Assembly (NCBI RefSeq): GCF_001468265.1
Contig: NZ_LNRZ01000002.1
Span: 1-64,000 of the forward strand
Length of the DNA: 64,000 nt
DNA from: Sphingopyxis sp. H050
GTDB taxonomy: Bacteria; Pseudomonadota; Alphaproteobacteria; Sphingomonadales; Sphingomonadaceae
Direction: 5' to 3'
The notes beneath the pieces are model-generated. The model did no database searches and had not been told where the DNA came from. It saw only the letters and a list, made by a program, of their open reading frames with translations. Every line of letters begins with the position of its first letter. Positions within the stretch are counted from its first letter, which is position 1. Shown here in pieces: positions 53,170 through 62,283 of this stretch. The position numbers and the translations under genes are program-made.

Positions 53170-53548
53170 GCGTCGGGCCTCTGACAGGACCGGACACGGA
53201 CTGACAATCTCCGCGCTCCGGGTCTGTTTCACCGCGACCGGTGCGCCGGATGTTGATCGAATTTCCCCGCTGGTCGGCTTCGGCGTACAAAATGCCGCAG
53301 CCTTGCGGCGGCGGCTTGAGGTAACGCCGCCCGCCAGGTTCACGGCATGCGATCGAACGTTCGTCCCTGCCGGATGCTCAGGCCGGATGCCGCGGAGCGG
53401 GACTCCTCCGGCTTTTCAGAAATGACCGCGTTGAGCCGAATATCCGGCCGGCGACGGTTGATCCGCCTGTGGTCGGAGGAGGGAGGGGGACAGAGAAGGG
53501 CGGAGCAGCGCGATGCTGTTCCAGATCCTCTATCAGGAGACCCTTCCC
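53170..53548. other. Intergenic leader region before the DUF932 gene
   Basis: About 380 bp. No gene is supported. The right part holds purine tract copy 4 and short GC-rich dyads such as CCGGCCGG near 53450. It probably contains the promoter and leader of the DUF932 operon. Confidence 0.5.
53474..53503 (+). repeat. Purine-rich leader tract, copy 4
   Basis: CGGAGGAGGGAGGGGGACAG and the following AGAAGGGCGG lie about 50 bp upstream of the DUF932 gene. Confidence 0.45.
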
Positions 53549-54739
53549 ATGAACATGATGGCTCCCGCTGCGCGCGCCGCACAAATACCCTATAAGGTCG
53601 ACATCAGTCGCGGCCGCAATATCAGCCGCGTGTCGTCCGAATGGTTTTCAAGACCCGACGACGAACGCTTCCTCTCGCTTCCCGACCTCTATCATCGCGT
53701 TCACGCGCGGGCCGAGGCGGCAACGACGCGCGTCGTCGAGAGCCGCACGGTGCGTGTATTCGCGCGCAGCGACGAACCTGAGCGCCTGACCCTGGCCGTA
53801 CCCGGCCGTGACGAACCCGTCGCACCGACCAACTGGTCCTTCGGCCAGCTCTGCAGCCTCGTGGGCGCGCCGGCCTCCTATTTGCGGACTCTTCCCGCAG
53901 CGCTCGCCGGGATCAACATGCAACATGGCTTGATCGATCATCGCGGCGAGCAGGTGAAGCTCCTTGAGACCAGCGATGGCCGCGCCGAACTCCGCGCGGT
54001 CACGGGCCCCGATTATGGCCGCATCTGGGACCATGAACTCGTCTCCGCCGTCATGCGCATCGCCGGCAATGGCACGGGCGATACGCGCTGGAAGGTGCCG
54101 GGCGTCCTCGACTGGTCTACGATGCACTATAACCCTCATGTCGATGTCTCGCGCGACACGACGACGCTTTACGCTTCCGACCGCGACGTCTTCCTCTTCC
54201 TCGTTGACGACACACACCCGATCGAGGCCGGGAAACTGCCCAATGGCGACCCCGACCTCTTCTTCCGCGGCTTTTACTGCTGGAACTCCGAGGTGGGATC
54301 GAAGGCGCTGGGCATCGCAACCTTCTATCTGCGGGCGGTCTGCATGAACCGGAATCTCTGGGGCGTCGAGAATTTCCAGGAAATCAACATCCGGCACTCA
54401 AAATTCGCCGCCAATCGCTTCGCGCACCAGGCTGAACCGGCACTCGCGCATTTCGCAGACTCCTCGCCCGCCAGATTCGTCGATGGGATCAAGACGGCGC
54501 GCGAACGGATCGTTGCGCGCACCGATGAGGACCGGGCTAGCTTCTTGCGCAACCGTGGCTTCTCCAGGTCCGACACGCAGCAGATCATCGCGCGCGTCTT
54601 GAGCGAGGAAGGTCATCCGCCGGCATCGCTCTACGATTTCGTGAACGGCATCACCGCCGTCGCCCGCACGAAGTCGCACCAGGACAGCCGCCTCGAACTC
54701 GAAGGCAAGGCAAGAGGACTGCTCCAGCGGGCCGATTGA
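53549..54739 (+). CDS. DUF932-family protein of mobile elements
   Basis: 396 aa from ATG 53549 (AGGAG nine bases upstream); an ATG at 53513 would add 12 residues. DUF932 patterns include WSFGQLCSLVGAPASYLRTLPAALA, AVTGPDYGRIWDHELV, DRDVFLFLVDDTHPIE and FFRGFYCWNSEVGSKALGIATFYLRAVCMNRNLWG. The family is common on plasmids and phages and is often linked to recombination or anti-restriction neighbours. Its activity is unknown. Confidence 0.9.
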   Translation: MNMMAPAARAAQIPYKVDISRGRNISRVSSEWFSRPDDERFLSLPDLYHRVHARAEAATTRVVESRTVRVFARSDEPERLTLAVPGRDEPVAPTNWSFGQLCSLVGAPASYLRTLPAALAGINMQHGLIDHRGEQVKLLETSDGRAELRAVTGPDYGRIWDHELVSAVMRIAGNGTGDTRWKVPGVLDWSTMHYNPHVDVSRDTTTLYASDRDVFLFLVDDTHPIEAGKLPNGDPDLFFRGFYCWNSEVGSKALGIATFYLRAVCMNRNLWGVENFQEINIRHSKFAANRFAHQAEPALAHFADSSPARFVDGIKTARERIVARTDEDRASFLRNRGFSRSDTQQIIARVLSEEGHPPASLYDFVNGITAVARTKSHQDSRLELEGKARGLLQRAD

Positions 54740-55070
54740 ATGGCGCGCGCCGATAACACCGGCGTCCTGCCAACCCGGTCATCTCGGACGTGATCATGCC
54801 GAACCCGAATCTCGACACTGCCGGCGCTGATACGCCCGCGTCGATCAAACTCGCCATGGTCCGCCGTCCAGGTCAGCCTTGCCGCGCGGGCACGCTCGCT
54901 CTCGCGAGTCCGGCCGCGGATGACGACGCCGACCTCGATGCAGTCGCCTCCTGCATTACCGATATCACGAGCGGCGCACGCAAAGGCTGATGTTCGCTCC
55001 AACCATTCCAGCAACCCGCAGAAGAGCCCGGCCCCGGCGCCGGTCATTTGCATTTCAAGGAGTCCCGTTC
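54740..55070. other. Intergenic stretch with one weak 64-codon frame
   Basis: A plus-strand frame from ATG 54796 to 54990 (start MPNPNLDTAGADTPASIK) is open and acidic at its end but has no ribosome site and no recognised features. Nothing else is seen apart from AAGGAG directly before the gene at 55071. Confidence 0.4.
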
Positions 55071-55415
55071 ATGACGACCACCCCGTCTGTTCTCACCTAC
55101 GCGGTCCGCGTGGAATATTTCACTGGTGACGACGTTTTTGCCGCCGAGACGTTGCTTGTCGACCAACCCGCCAGCGGCGAAATCGAGGCGGCAGCGACGA
55201 TCGCCGCCGAGGCCAGTCCCTATTTCAACGCGTCTGTCCCCGAGCTTTCCTATGCAATGACGATCGCGCCCTTCGACCCCGACGACCCCGAACCACCGCC
55301 AGCCGGCGCGCGCGCGGCCGGTCTGTACCCATTGCGGTTCGGACCAACTCGTGCGCGACGCCTCCGCGCGGTGGGATACGGATGCGCAGGACTGGACGAT
55401 GTCGGGACTCTATGA
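55071..55415 (+). CDS. Hypothetical protein, probably the front half of a frameshifted gene
   Basis: ATG 55071 has an AAGGAG eight bases upstream. The first 80 residues look genuine (a ParB/DUF-neighbour type small domain with YAVRVEYFTGDDVFAAETLLVDQP). After the Asp/Pro-rich string DPDDPEPPPAG the frame turns into unlikely sequence. In the next frame a zinc-ribbon sequence begins at the same point. A two-base loss in the GCGCGCGC run at 55307-55315 would join the two. Unknown function. Confidence 0.6.
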   Translation: MTTTPSVLTYAVRVEYFTGDDVFAAETLLVDQPASGEIEAAATIAAEASPYFNASVPELSYAMTIAPFDPDDPEPPPAGARAAGLYPLRFGPTRARRLRAVGYGCAGLDDVGTL

Positions 55416-55647
55416 CTGCACGACCTGCGATATTTGCGGCGCGGAGAGCGACGATCTCGCGCGGTGGGTTCCCGCCGACCATGTGATGCCGCTCGACCGC
55501 TACCGGCGCGACCTCGCGGCCGCGCTCGGCGAGGAGGACATCGCCCAGGAATATGACTTTATCCAGTTCTGTCTCGGACACTTCCGGGAAATACCGATCG
55601 CGGAGGCCAAAGCCGCCTGGAAGGGGCGTGACCGCACGGCCACATGA
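55351..55647 (+). CDS. Zinc-ribbon protein, probably the back half of the same gene
   Basis: The only start in this frame is GTG 55351, without a ribosome site. Upstream in the same frame, from 55321, the sequence already reads VCTHCGSDQLVRDASARW, giving the first CxxC of a zinc ribbon; the second is CTTCDIC in YDCTTCDICGAESDDL. The coding signal therefore starts before the available start codon, which supports a frameshift from the upstream ORF. 98 codons to the stop. A programmed shift, a real mutation or a sequencing error are all possible. Confidence 0.6.
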   Translation: MRDASARWDTDAQDWTMSGLYDCTTCDICGAESDDLARWVPADHVMPLDRYRRDLAAALGEEDIAQEYDFIQFCLGHFREIPIAEAKAAWKGRDRTAT

Positions 55648-55724
55648 GGGCCGCTGATTTTGATCCGGCGAGCCCCGCCCTCGCGGCAGCCCTCCGCCAC
55701 GCCTGAGCAAAGGAGACCAATATC

Positions 55725-56012
55725 ATGGAAACCGGACAATATCTCGTGCTCAGCACAGCGCACATACGCTGTGCGACCGGTCAGCTGCTCAGCGACTGGG
55801 CCGACCTGCCGCCCGTACGCCAGCCATTGCCCGTCGCGCCGACCCAATATGGCTGGTTCCTGCCTACCCGGATCGAGACCGGCAATACTGCGCGGCATCT
55901 GCCGAAGGAAATTCCTCCGATCCTGGCGCTCGGGCGGGCGTATGGCTGTGACTATATTCTCCTCGACTGCGACGGCCCCACCGAGGCGGTGCTGCCGACC
56001 TTTCCCTGGTAG
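55725..56012 (+). CDS. DUF5983-like small protein
   Basis: 95 aa; AAGGAG stands ten bases before ATG 55725. The pattern STAHIRCATGQLLSDWAD, YGWFLPTRIE and YGCDYILLDCDGP fits my memory of the DUF5983 family, small proteins that travel with DUF932 genes on plasmids. No function is known. Confidence 0.65.
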   Translation: METGQYLVLSTAHIRCATGQLLSDWADLPPVRQPLPVAPTQYGWFLPTRIETGNTARHLPKEIPPILALGRAYGCDYILLDCDGPTEAVLPTFPW

Positions 56013-56021
56013 CGGCGCGAC

Positions 56022-56040
56022 GGAGGGAAGAGGGCTGGGG
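56022..56040 (+). repeat. Purine-rich leader tract, copy 5
   Basis: GGAGGGAAGAGGGCTGGGG lies about 45 bp upstream of the sigma-region-4 gene. Confidence 0.45.
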
Positions 56041-56082
56041 AGCAGGCAGCCCGAGCGATGCCACACCAAGAGGATGACCGTC

Positions 56083-56376
56083 ATGTTCCGTCACGCCGCC
56101 CGCCGCGCCGGCGCCGCGCTTCAGCGCGCGGCCCGCGCTTGCCTTGCATCCCTGCGGTTTTTTTCCGCCGCGCCGGGCACCGCCGATCTCCGTTCTCGAT
56201 ACCGAGCCGCCGTTGACGCGCTTCCCGTCGACCAGCTCGCCGTTTTCATGATGCACCGCGTCGATGATCTGGCGATCAGCGAAATCGCGACCCGCCTCGG
56301 TATGACCAGCGCGGAGATCGAACACAATCTTGCCAATGCGCTGCATGCCATTGCGATCGCCCTTGAGGGCGACTGA
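56083..56376 (+). CDS. Stand-alone sigma-70 region 4-like protein
   Basis: 97 aa from ATG 56083; ATG 56074 is in frame but too close to its ribosome site. After a basic, Ala-rich N-terminus (HAARRAGAALQRAARACL) comes a region-4 helix-turn-helix: LPVDQLAVFMMHRVDDLAISEIATRLGMTSAEIEHNLANALHAIAIAL (about 45-93). It has no region 2, so it cannot act as a full sigma factor. It may tune RNA polymerase or be a truncated regulator. Confidence 0.75.
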   Translation: MFRHAARRAGAALQRAARACLASLRFFSAAPGTADLRSRYRAAVDALPVDQLAVFMMHRVDDLAISEIATRLGMTSAEIEHNLANALHAIAIALEGD

Positions 56377-56416
56377 ACCTCGGCTCCGCGTTGTGCACAC
56401 TATCCCGGACACTCCC

Positions 56417-56605
56417 ATGAAGACCCTGTCACCTCTGCGGGCGCGCCTCGCCTCGTTCGAGCATGCCTATGTCCTCGCGACCCGTCTTCGGTATGCTACC
56501 GGCTGCAACCACTATGTGGTGCGCACAGGCGATCCGTTTCAACCGGTCCGTGTGACGGCTACGCTGCCAGCCCAACCCGGATGCGTGCTGGCCTGGATTC
56601 GATGA
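56417..56605 (+). CDS. Small hypothetical protein
   Basis: 62 aa from ATG 56417. It begins MKTLSPLRARLASFEHAYVLATRLRYATG, then HYVVRTGDPFQPVRV. There is no clear ribosome site and no recognised family. It is 40 bp after the sigma-like gene on the same strand, and the sequence looks more protein-like than the competing frames. Confidence 0.45.
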   Translation: MKTLSPLRARLASFEHAYVLATRLRYATGCNHYVVRTGDPFQPVRVTATLPAQPGCVLAWIR

Positions 56606-57092
56606 CGGCGCTGCGCACCTCTCCTTGTCGCCCCGGGCGGGCGCCGGCTCCACCGCGAAGATCAGCGAGCGTGTCGTCCGCGGCGCACCGCCTGACGCGG
56701 TGTCGATGGCCGATTCCGTCCGCGACAGACCCGGGACGGCTCGTTTCGTTCCCCTCCATGCAGCACCCAAAAGCGGACGTTCGGGTTAGTCTGCCTCGCG
56801 ACCGTCGCGGTCGGACCGGCAGCCTCCCACCGTCAGGCCCATGCCGGCAAAACGTCCGCGACGCCCCGGAGCGCCTCTGAAAAGCGTCGCGGCAATAGCC
56901 TTGGTTATTTCTTGACGCGCAGTATGAGACTGCCACAGTGCAGGCCAGCACTGTAATTCGGGGGCGGTCGCAAGATGAGCAAGCGAGGAATCGAGAGGGA
57001 ATTTGCACGCCCGGCGGCAGTCGGCCGGCTGGCGGCCGGACGTGCCTGTTTCCGGGTGGAAACGGGGTTCCACGCACAAGGCAAGGTGGCCC
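56606..57092. other. Intergenic stretch before the radical-SAM cassette
   Basis: About 490 bp. No gene is supported. A possible promoter element TTGACG occurs near 56911, without a good -10 partner. The region separates the DUF932-type genes from the four-gene cassette and may hold the border of a transferred block. Confidence 0.45.
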
Positions 57093-58706
57093 ATGGCTGA
57101 CAGGAAAATCCTGCTTATCGAGCCGGGCTACAAGAATAAATATCCGCCCCTCGGCCTGATGAAGATCGCGCAATATCACGGGCCCGACGGCAAGAAGGAC
57201 CATGTCCGCTTTGTAAAGGGCGAGGATCCGAGCGTGCTGTCCAAAGCCTGGGACCGCATCTACGTGACGACATTGTTCTCGTTTGAATATCCCCGCATCG
57301 CGAACAGCATCGATTATGCTTTGAAGGTCGCGAACGGCCAGGCCGACAAGGTGTTCGTCGGTGGCATCGCCGCCTCATTGATGCACGAACGCTTTCTTGA
57401 GGAACGGCGCTGGCAGGGTGTACGCTTCATCAAGGGACTGCTTTCGGATGCGCCGGCAATTTCGCTGCAACTCGACGATTTTTCTGAGGAGCTCTATTCC
57501 GACGATCACGCGGGAATGCCCATAGAAGACCTCGTGCCCGACTACAGCATCCTCTCGCAGATCGACTATCAATATCCCGTCCGCGACGCTTATTTTGCGT
57601 ACACGTCCCGCGGCTGCATTCGCAAATGCCAGTTCTGCGGCGTGCCAAAGCTCGAGGGCATGCAGCGTGACGTCGAATCGTTGACCGATATCGTCCGTGC
57701 GATCGACGAGAAATATGGTCCCAAGAAGGACCTTATCCTCATGGACAACAATGTTGTCGCAAGCCCGCGGTTCAAGGAGATCATCGCCGAGATTCGCGAT
57801 CTCGGCTTCACCCCGGGCGCGAAGCTTTTGCGGTCGGGCTCGCGCGTCCCCGTTCAGCGCCGGGTCGATTTCAATCAAGGCGTCGATGCGCGCATTCTGT
57901 GCAAGGACCCGATGTACCTGCGGGAATTGGCATCGATCTGTCTCAAGCCCTTGCGCATCGCATTCGATCATCTCGGCGTTCGCAAGCCCTATGAGCAGGC
58001 GGTGCGCTACGCTCACGAACATGGGCTTACCGAGCTCTCGAATTACATGCTCTATAATTTCCACGATACGCCTGCGGATCTCTTCGAGCGCATGCGCCTC
58101 AACGTGACGCTGAACGAAGAACTCGACATTCGCGTCTGGTCCTTCCCCATGCGTTTCCAGCCGACTAACCGACCGGACCGCGGTCATATTGGCGAGCACT
58201 GGTCGCGCTACCAGCTGCGGTCGATGCAACTCATCCTTCAAGCGACACATGGTGTCGTGAGCGGCGCCCCCGAATTTTTCCGTCGGGCGTTCGGTGACAC
58301 CGTGGCCGAATTCGAGAATATCCTGATGATGCCGCACGACATGATCTTCAACCGCGACTGGTATGACAAGCAGGGCGGGCGGGCCGAATATGATGACTAT
58401 GTGGCCCAGGCCTCCCGGCTCTCGCCGGACCGGCGCCATGAACTGATAACGCTCCTTTCATCGTGCGACCCGCGCCATTATCCGACTTTGACCGAAATGA
58501 CCGACGATGCGGCCGTTCGCAGCATCCTCCAATTCTATATGCCTCGCTCGAAGGAACTTCTTGCGGCAATCTGGAGCGGACGGGGTTCCTGGCCAAAGGT
58601 TGCCGCTGACCTCGGGGTTCCAGAGGACGAACGCGTTGAGGATGCGGGCCTTGACGCCGAAGAAGAGCCGATTGAGGCGTCGGCGAACCGAAAGGTGGCA
58701 GCATGA
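57093..58706 (+). CDS. Radical-SAM protein with B12-binding-like N-terminus
   Basis: 537 aa from ATG 57093 (AAGGTGG just upstream). The N-terminus ILLIEPGYKNKYPPLGLMKIA recalls cobalamin-binding Rossmann domains of B12-type radical-SAM enzymes. The cluster motif is Cx3Cx2C at Cys175, Cys179 and Cys182 (TSRGCIRKCQFCG), followed by LILMDNNVVASPRF and a barrel. The C-terminal 150 residues are helical and unassigned. The substrate is unknown. It overlaps the next gene by ATGA (58703-58706), so the enzyme and the HSP90-like ATPase are made together. Confidence 0.88.
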   Translation: MADRKILLIEPGYKNKYPPLGLMKIAQYHGPDGKKDHVRFVKGEDPSVLSKAWDRIYVTTLFSFEYPRIANSIDYALKVANGQADKVFVGGIAASLMHERFLEERRWQGVRFIKGLLSDAPAISLQLDDFSEELYSDDHAGMPIEDLVPDYSILSQIDYQYPVRDAYFAYTSRGCIRKCQFCGVPKLEGMQRDVESLTDIVRAIDEKYGPKKDLILMDNNVVASPRFKEIIAEIRDLGFTPGAKLLRSGSRVPVQRRVDFNQGVDARILCKDPMYLRELASICLKPLRIAFDHLGVRKPYEQAVRYAHEHGLTELSNYMLYNFHDTPADLFERMRLNVTLNEELDIRVWSFPMRFQPTNRPDRGHIGEHWSRYQLRSMQLILQATHGVVSGAPEFFRRAFGDTVAEFENILMMPHDMIFNRDWYDKQGGRAEYDDYVAQASRLSPDRRHELITLLSSCDPRHYPTLTEMTDDAAVRSILQFYMPRSKELLAAIWSGRGSWPKVAADLGVPEDERVEDAGLDAEEEPIEASANRKVAA

Positions 58707-60235
58707 ATACGATGATGCAGCTTGGTCGCGGCGACGCGGAAAGCCAACTCGAGCAGACCGCGACGGTTGGAAAGGACATCATCGAACTCCTCTCGACGGC
58801 GATGTATGTCGACCCACTTACGGTTTACCGGGAATATATTCAGAACTCGGCCGATGCGATCGATGCCGCGCGCGCCGCCGGGCATCCCGCCGGACAGGTC
58901 CAGATCGCGCTCGATCCCGCCGCGCGCACAATCGTCATTCGCGATGACGGGGACGGCCTGCCGATGCAGGGTTTCGCCGCAAGATTGACGGCTGTAGGGG
59001 CGAGTCTCAAACGGGGCACGCAGGCGCGGGGGTTTCGCGGCGTCGGCCGGCTGTCGGGACTGGCCTATGCGCGCGCGCTGACGTTCCGGTCGCGCGCGCG
59101 CGGCGAGGACATTGTGTCAACAATGCGATGGGACTGTCAGCGTATGCGCGCTGCGCTCAAGGACCCCGACGATCACCGCGATCTTCCCGCGCTGGTCGCG
59201 GCCGTCACAGAAACACATATAGAAACCGAAGCCGGCCCTCCCTTTTTCGAGGTCAGGCTCGAGGGGGTGGTGCGCCACGGTGACGACCGGCTCATGTCGC
59301 CGGGCGCCGTCGCCGATTACCTGTCCCAGGTCGCGCCGCTTCCGCTCAACACCGCCTTTTCGCACCGGGAGGGCATCGTCGCGAAGCTTTCGGCCGAGCT
59401 TGACATGGCCGGTATTGAAATTTCCATCAACGGCGAACCGCCGCTCATGCGTCCACATGTCGACGAGATCTTGGTAGAGGGCGTTCGTCCGCTTCGGCTG
59501 CATGAAATCAGCTTCGTGGAAATCCCGTCGACGGATGGCGGGACCGCGGCGCTCGGATGGATCGCCCATCATGATTATGAAGGCGCAATCCATCCTTCGA
59601 CCAAGGTCCGTGGACTTCGCGTGCGCGCCGGCAATATTCAGATTGGCGATGCGGGCGTTCTCGCCGACGCATTCCCCGAACAGCGTTTCGACAGCTGGGC
59701 GGTCGGTGAAATCCATATTCTCGATCCCCGCATAGTCCCGAATGGGCGCCGGGACGATTTTGAGCGCAACATCCATCTCGCGAATTTGAAGAACCATCTC
59801 GCGCCGCACGGACGCGAGGTTGCTAACCGCTGCCGCACCAGTTCGCGGGAGCGCAAGCGGGTGCGCGATATCGAGCTCGAGCAAGCCTCCGCCCGCGAAG
59901 GGCTTTCAATCCTGAGACAGGGAAGCCTTGGTGCCGCCGAGCGCGACCGCGTGGCGCTTTCGGTCGAACTCGCGCTGATGCGTGCCGAGAAGCATACCGG
60001 CCAAACGGAGCTCGTCGTCGATGTGCATCAACAGACGCGCCTGGAGCTCGACGGGTTGCGCGAAGAGCTCGACATGCTGGCGTCCGACGAGCAGGCCCCC
60101 GCATCGCCACTTGACCGGCTGAACCCCGAACGACGCGCCTTTTACGAGGAAATGTTTGCTCTAATTTACAACTGCTCAGTCAACCGCTCGGCCGCAAAGG
60201 GCCTTGTCGACCGGATTATTGCCCAGATTGCCTGA
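58703..60235 (+). CDS. GHKL (HSP90-like) ATPase 1
   Basis: 510 aa. GHKL motifs are N-box REYIQNSADAID (Glu44, Asn48), G1 DDGDGLP (81-87), and G2 GFRGVGRLSG (110-119). A middle domain follows (to about 380, with IHILDPRIVPNGRRDDFERN), then a helical C-terminus of about 120 residues. The layout is like HSP90, MutL or MORC proteins, which dimerise on ATP. It is coupled to the radical-SAM gene and is a paralogue of the protein at 62280-63944. Confidence 0.88.
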   Translation: MNTMMQLGRGDAESQLEQTATVGKDIIELLSTAMYVDPLTVYREYIQNSADAIDAARAAGHPAGQVQIALDPAARTIVIRDDGDGLPMQGFAARLTAVGASLKRGTQARGFRGVGRLSGLAYARALTFRSRARGEDIVSTMRWDCQRMRAALKDPDDHRDLPALVAAVTETHIETEAGPPFFEVRLEGVVRHGDDRLMSPGAVADYLSQVAPLPLNTAFSHREGIVAKLSAELDMAGIEISINGEPPLMRPHVDEILVEGVRPLRLHEISFVEIPSTDGGTAALGWIAHHDYEGAIHPSTKVRGLRVRAGNIQIGDAGVLADAFPEQRFDSWAVGEIHILDPRIVPNGRRDDFERNIHLANLKNHLAPHGREVANRCRTSSRERKRVRDIELEQASAREGLSILRQGSLGAAERDRVALSVELALMRAEKHTGQTELVVDVHQQTRLELDGLREELDMLASDEQAPASPLDRLNPERRAFYEEMFALIYNCSVNRSAAKGLVDRIIAQIA

Positions 60236-60486
60236 GTGGTCTTCGGTGAGGGGCTCGGCAGGCGCGGAGCAGCCTTCAGTTTCGGGCTGGCGGCCCCATG
60301 CTCGCTATTTGGAACCGATCCGGACAATCGAATAGCATTGCACTTTCATTTGAACGCTCGAGACGAAGCATTGTCCGGCAATGGGCTGTTTCCAAACTCG
60401 AGTTTGTTCACCCTCGACTCAGAAGATTGAATCAGTAATCAGTCGTCGCATCCAATAAAATTCTTGCGCGGGGCGGCTTTCACACA
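60236..60486. other. Intergenic stretch inside the cassette
   Basis: 250 bp between the two coupled pairs, AT-richer than its surroundings. No gene is supported. It could hold a promoter for the second pair, though no clear -35/-10 pair was identified. Confidence 0.4.
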
Positions 60487-62283
60487 ATGATATTTCCGGA
60501 AATCGCTCCCTCTCGCAGTGAGTGCATGCGGCAGATCCAGGAGGCTTTCCGGTCTGACGGCGCCCGGATTTATGTCGACGCAAGCGTTCTCATCCACTGC
60601 TACGAAATGAGCCGCAGTGCCCGCGAGGAACTGCTCAACGCGCTCGATTCCTTCGGGCCCAAGGTGCGTATTCCCGTCTGGTCAGCGAAGGAAACCTGGG
60701 ATCATACCCGCGCGCTGCGGACAAAATGGCCCTTGAAAGCAACCGCCAAGACCCTGAGCAACTATATGGCGCGATTTCGGTCCGAAAGCCTTCGCTACGT
60801 CGATGAGCGCACCTTCGGCGACATGAGCATGGAGCAATTCTCACGCGAGCTTGATGGTTTTCTCGCTACGGGAGAGGCGCTCGCCAAGCGGGCCGAGCAC
60901 ATCGACCCCGGGCACGATGACGCAAATGCGCGCTTGCTGCCGTTCATCGCCGGTCACGCCCTCACATCCGACATGACGATCATCTACGATGAGGTAAACC
61001 GGACGGGCGAGGCGCGCTACAGTCATGACGTTCCTCCCGGCTTCGGCGATGGCGGCGTGAGGACTCAAAATGGAGAAGGCGAGGAAGGCGAAGGATCGGC
61101 CCAACTCAAGGGTAAGAAGCGCAACCGCTTCGGCGACCTTATCATGTGGCTCGAGGCGCTGCAGGATTGCGGTGCGCCGGAAGCCAAGCATCTTGTGATC
61201 GTGACACGCGACAACACCAAGAAGGACTGGGTCTATAATCCCGAACGCGTTGCGACCGACGAGGGCGGCCTCCTGCAGAATGGCGGCCTCATCACCCTTC
61301 CGCTCCCGCTTCTCGCACAGGAAGCGAAATTTCGCTGCCCGCACCTCGAAGGGATCCACGTGATCTCGCTCGAAATGCTCACGCACATTCTGCGGACAGG
61401 TCATGGCGCGCGCGTCACAAACCTTGTCCGCGCGCTTCAGCCCGATGTGGGCAACCCGCGCGGAAGCGTGCGCGACGGGCGCGCCGAACGACGCGGGGAA
61501 AGTGCCGAGGGCGAGCCCGTTGCCGTGAGCTTCGGATCGTCGGACATGATATTCGAGCCCGGGGAGGATACAGAAGGCCCGGTCTGGCGAGCGGTTAACG
61601 CGCTCCGTGCGGAAGGCTGGAGCATAACCAACGCGGCGGCCGCGGCGCTGACCGAATATATGCACCAGGTCAATGCCGATCAAGCCAAGCAAATTGGCCG
61701 GGGCATTGTCGCAGCGTCGAACGACGACGCGCTGAAGCCGATCGAACTCGCACAGCATGTTCTCAACGGCGACGAATATTCGGCGGAGATACGGGCCAAC
61801 CTCCTCGTCGGCATGCTCGGCGAGACCTATTTTGACGAAAATGGCGAGCCGAGGAAGCCGACGGCGCACAGCGATATCACCGGTATCCTCTTCGATCACG
61901 CCGGCGACGCCGACACACGCGTCGCCTATGAAGCGACGATCGCGACGACACTCGATCCCTTCCGGAAACTCTATCTCGCTCTTCCGGGCGAACCGGAACG
62001 CGGCATCCCGATCGAACTCCAGCTCAGCGGCAGCCGCCTTATCGGTTGCCAGGCCGATGGAAAGGATTTGCTCGAAATGAATGCCCCTGAATCGCGTCAG
62101 CTCGTGAGCGGCGGCAAGAGCGAGGAAATGCCGGTCACTGATCTGCTCGCAGCACTGGCGCGCGAGTTCGTGGTCCCTGAGACCATGCTGACTCTCGAAG
62201 GCCCGACCAATTTCCAGATCGAACTTCCCGAGCGGATAGGTTTTGTCGGCTGGGGCCCGAACAGCGGAGAATTGCTGCGATGA
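60487..62283 (+). CDS. PIN-like nuclease, DUF4935 type, with long C-terminal extension
   Basis: 598 aa. The N-terminal PIN-like domain shows Asp31 in IYVDASVLIHCYEMS. A Glu region around SAKETWDHTRALRTKWP follows, then an acidic/metal block GKKRNRFGDLIMWLEALQ and the late strand LVIVTRDNTKKDWVYNPE. DUF4935 proteins are RNase-like. The C-terminal 250 residues are unassigned and could be a sensor or partner-binding part. No ribosome site is clear before ATG 60487. It overlaps the second HSP90-like ATPase gene by ATGA (62280-62283). Confidence 0.82.
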   Translation: MIFPEIAPSRSECMRQIQEAFRSDGARIYVDASVLIHCYEMSRSAREELLNALDSFGPKVRIPVWSAKETWDHTRALRTKWPLKATAKTLSNYMARFRSESLRYVDERTFGDMSMEQFSRELDGFLATGEALAKRAEHIDPGHDDANARLLPFIAGHALTSDMTIIYDEVNRTGEARYSHDVPPGFGDGGVRTQNGEGEEGEGSAQLKGKKRNRFGDLIMWLEALQDCGAPEAKHLVIVTRDNTKKDWVYNPERVATDEGGLLQNGGLITLPLPLLAQEAKFRCPHLEGIHVISLEMLTHILRTGHGARVTNLVRALQPDVGNPRGSVRDGRAERRGESAEGEPVAVSFGSSDMIFEPGEDTEGPVWRAVNALRAEGWSITNAAAAALTEYMHQVNADQAKQIGRGIVAASNDDALKPIELAQHVLNGDEYSAEIRANLLVGMLGETYFDENGEPRKPTAHSDITGILFDHAGDADTRVAYEATIATTLDPFRKLYLALPGEPERGIPIELQLSGSRLIGCQADGKDLLEMNAPESRQLVSGGKSEEMPVTDLLAALAREFVVPETMLTLEGPTNFQIELPERIGFVGWGPNSGELLR

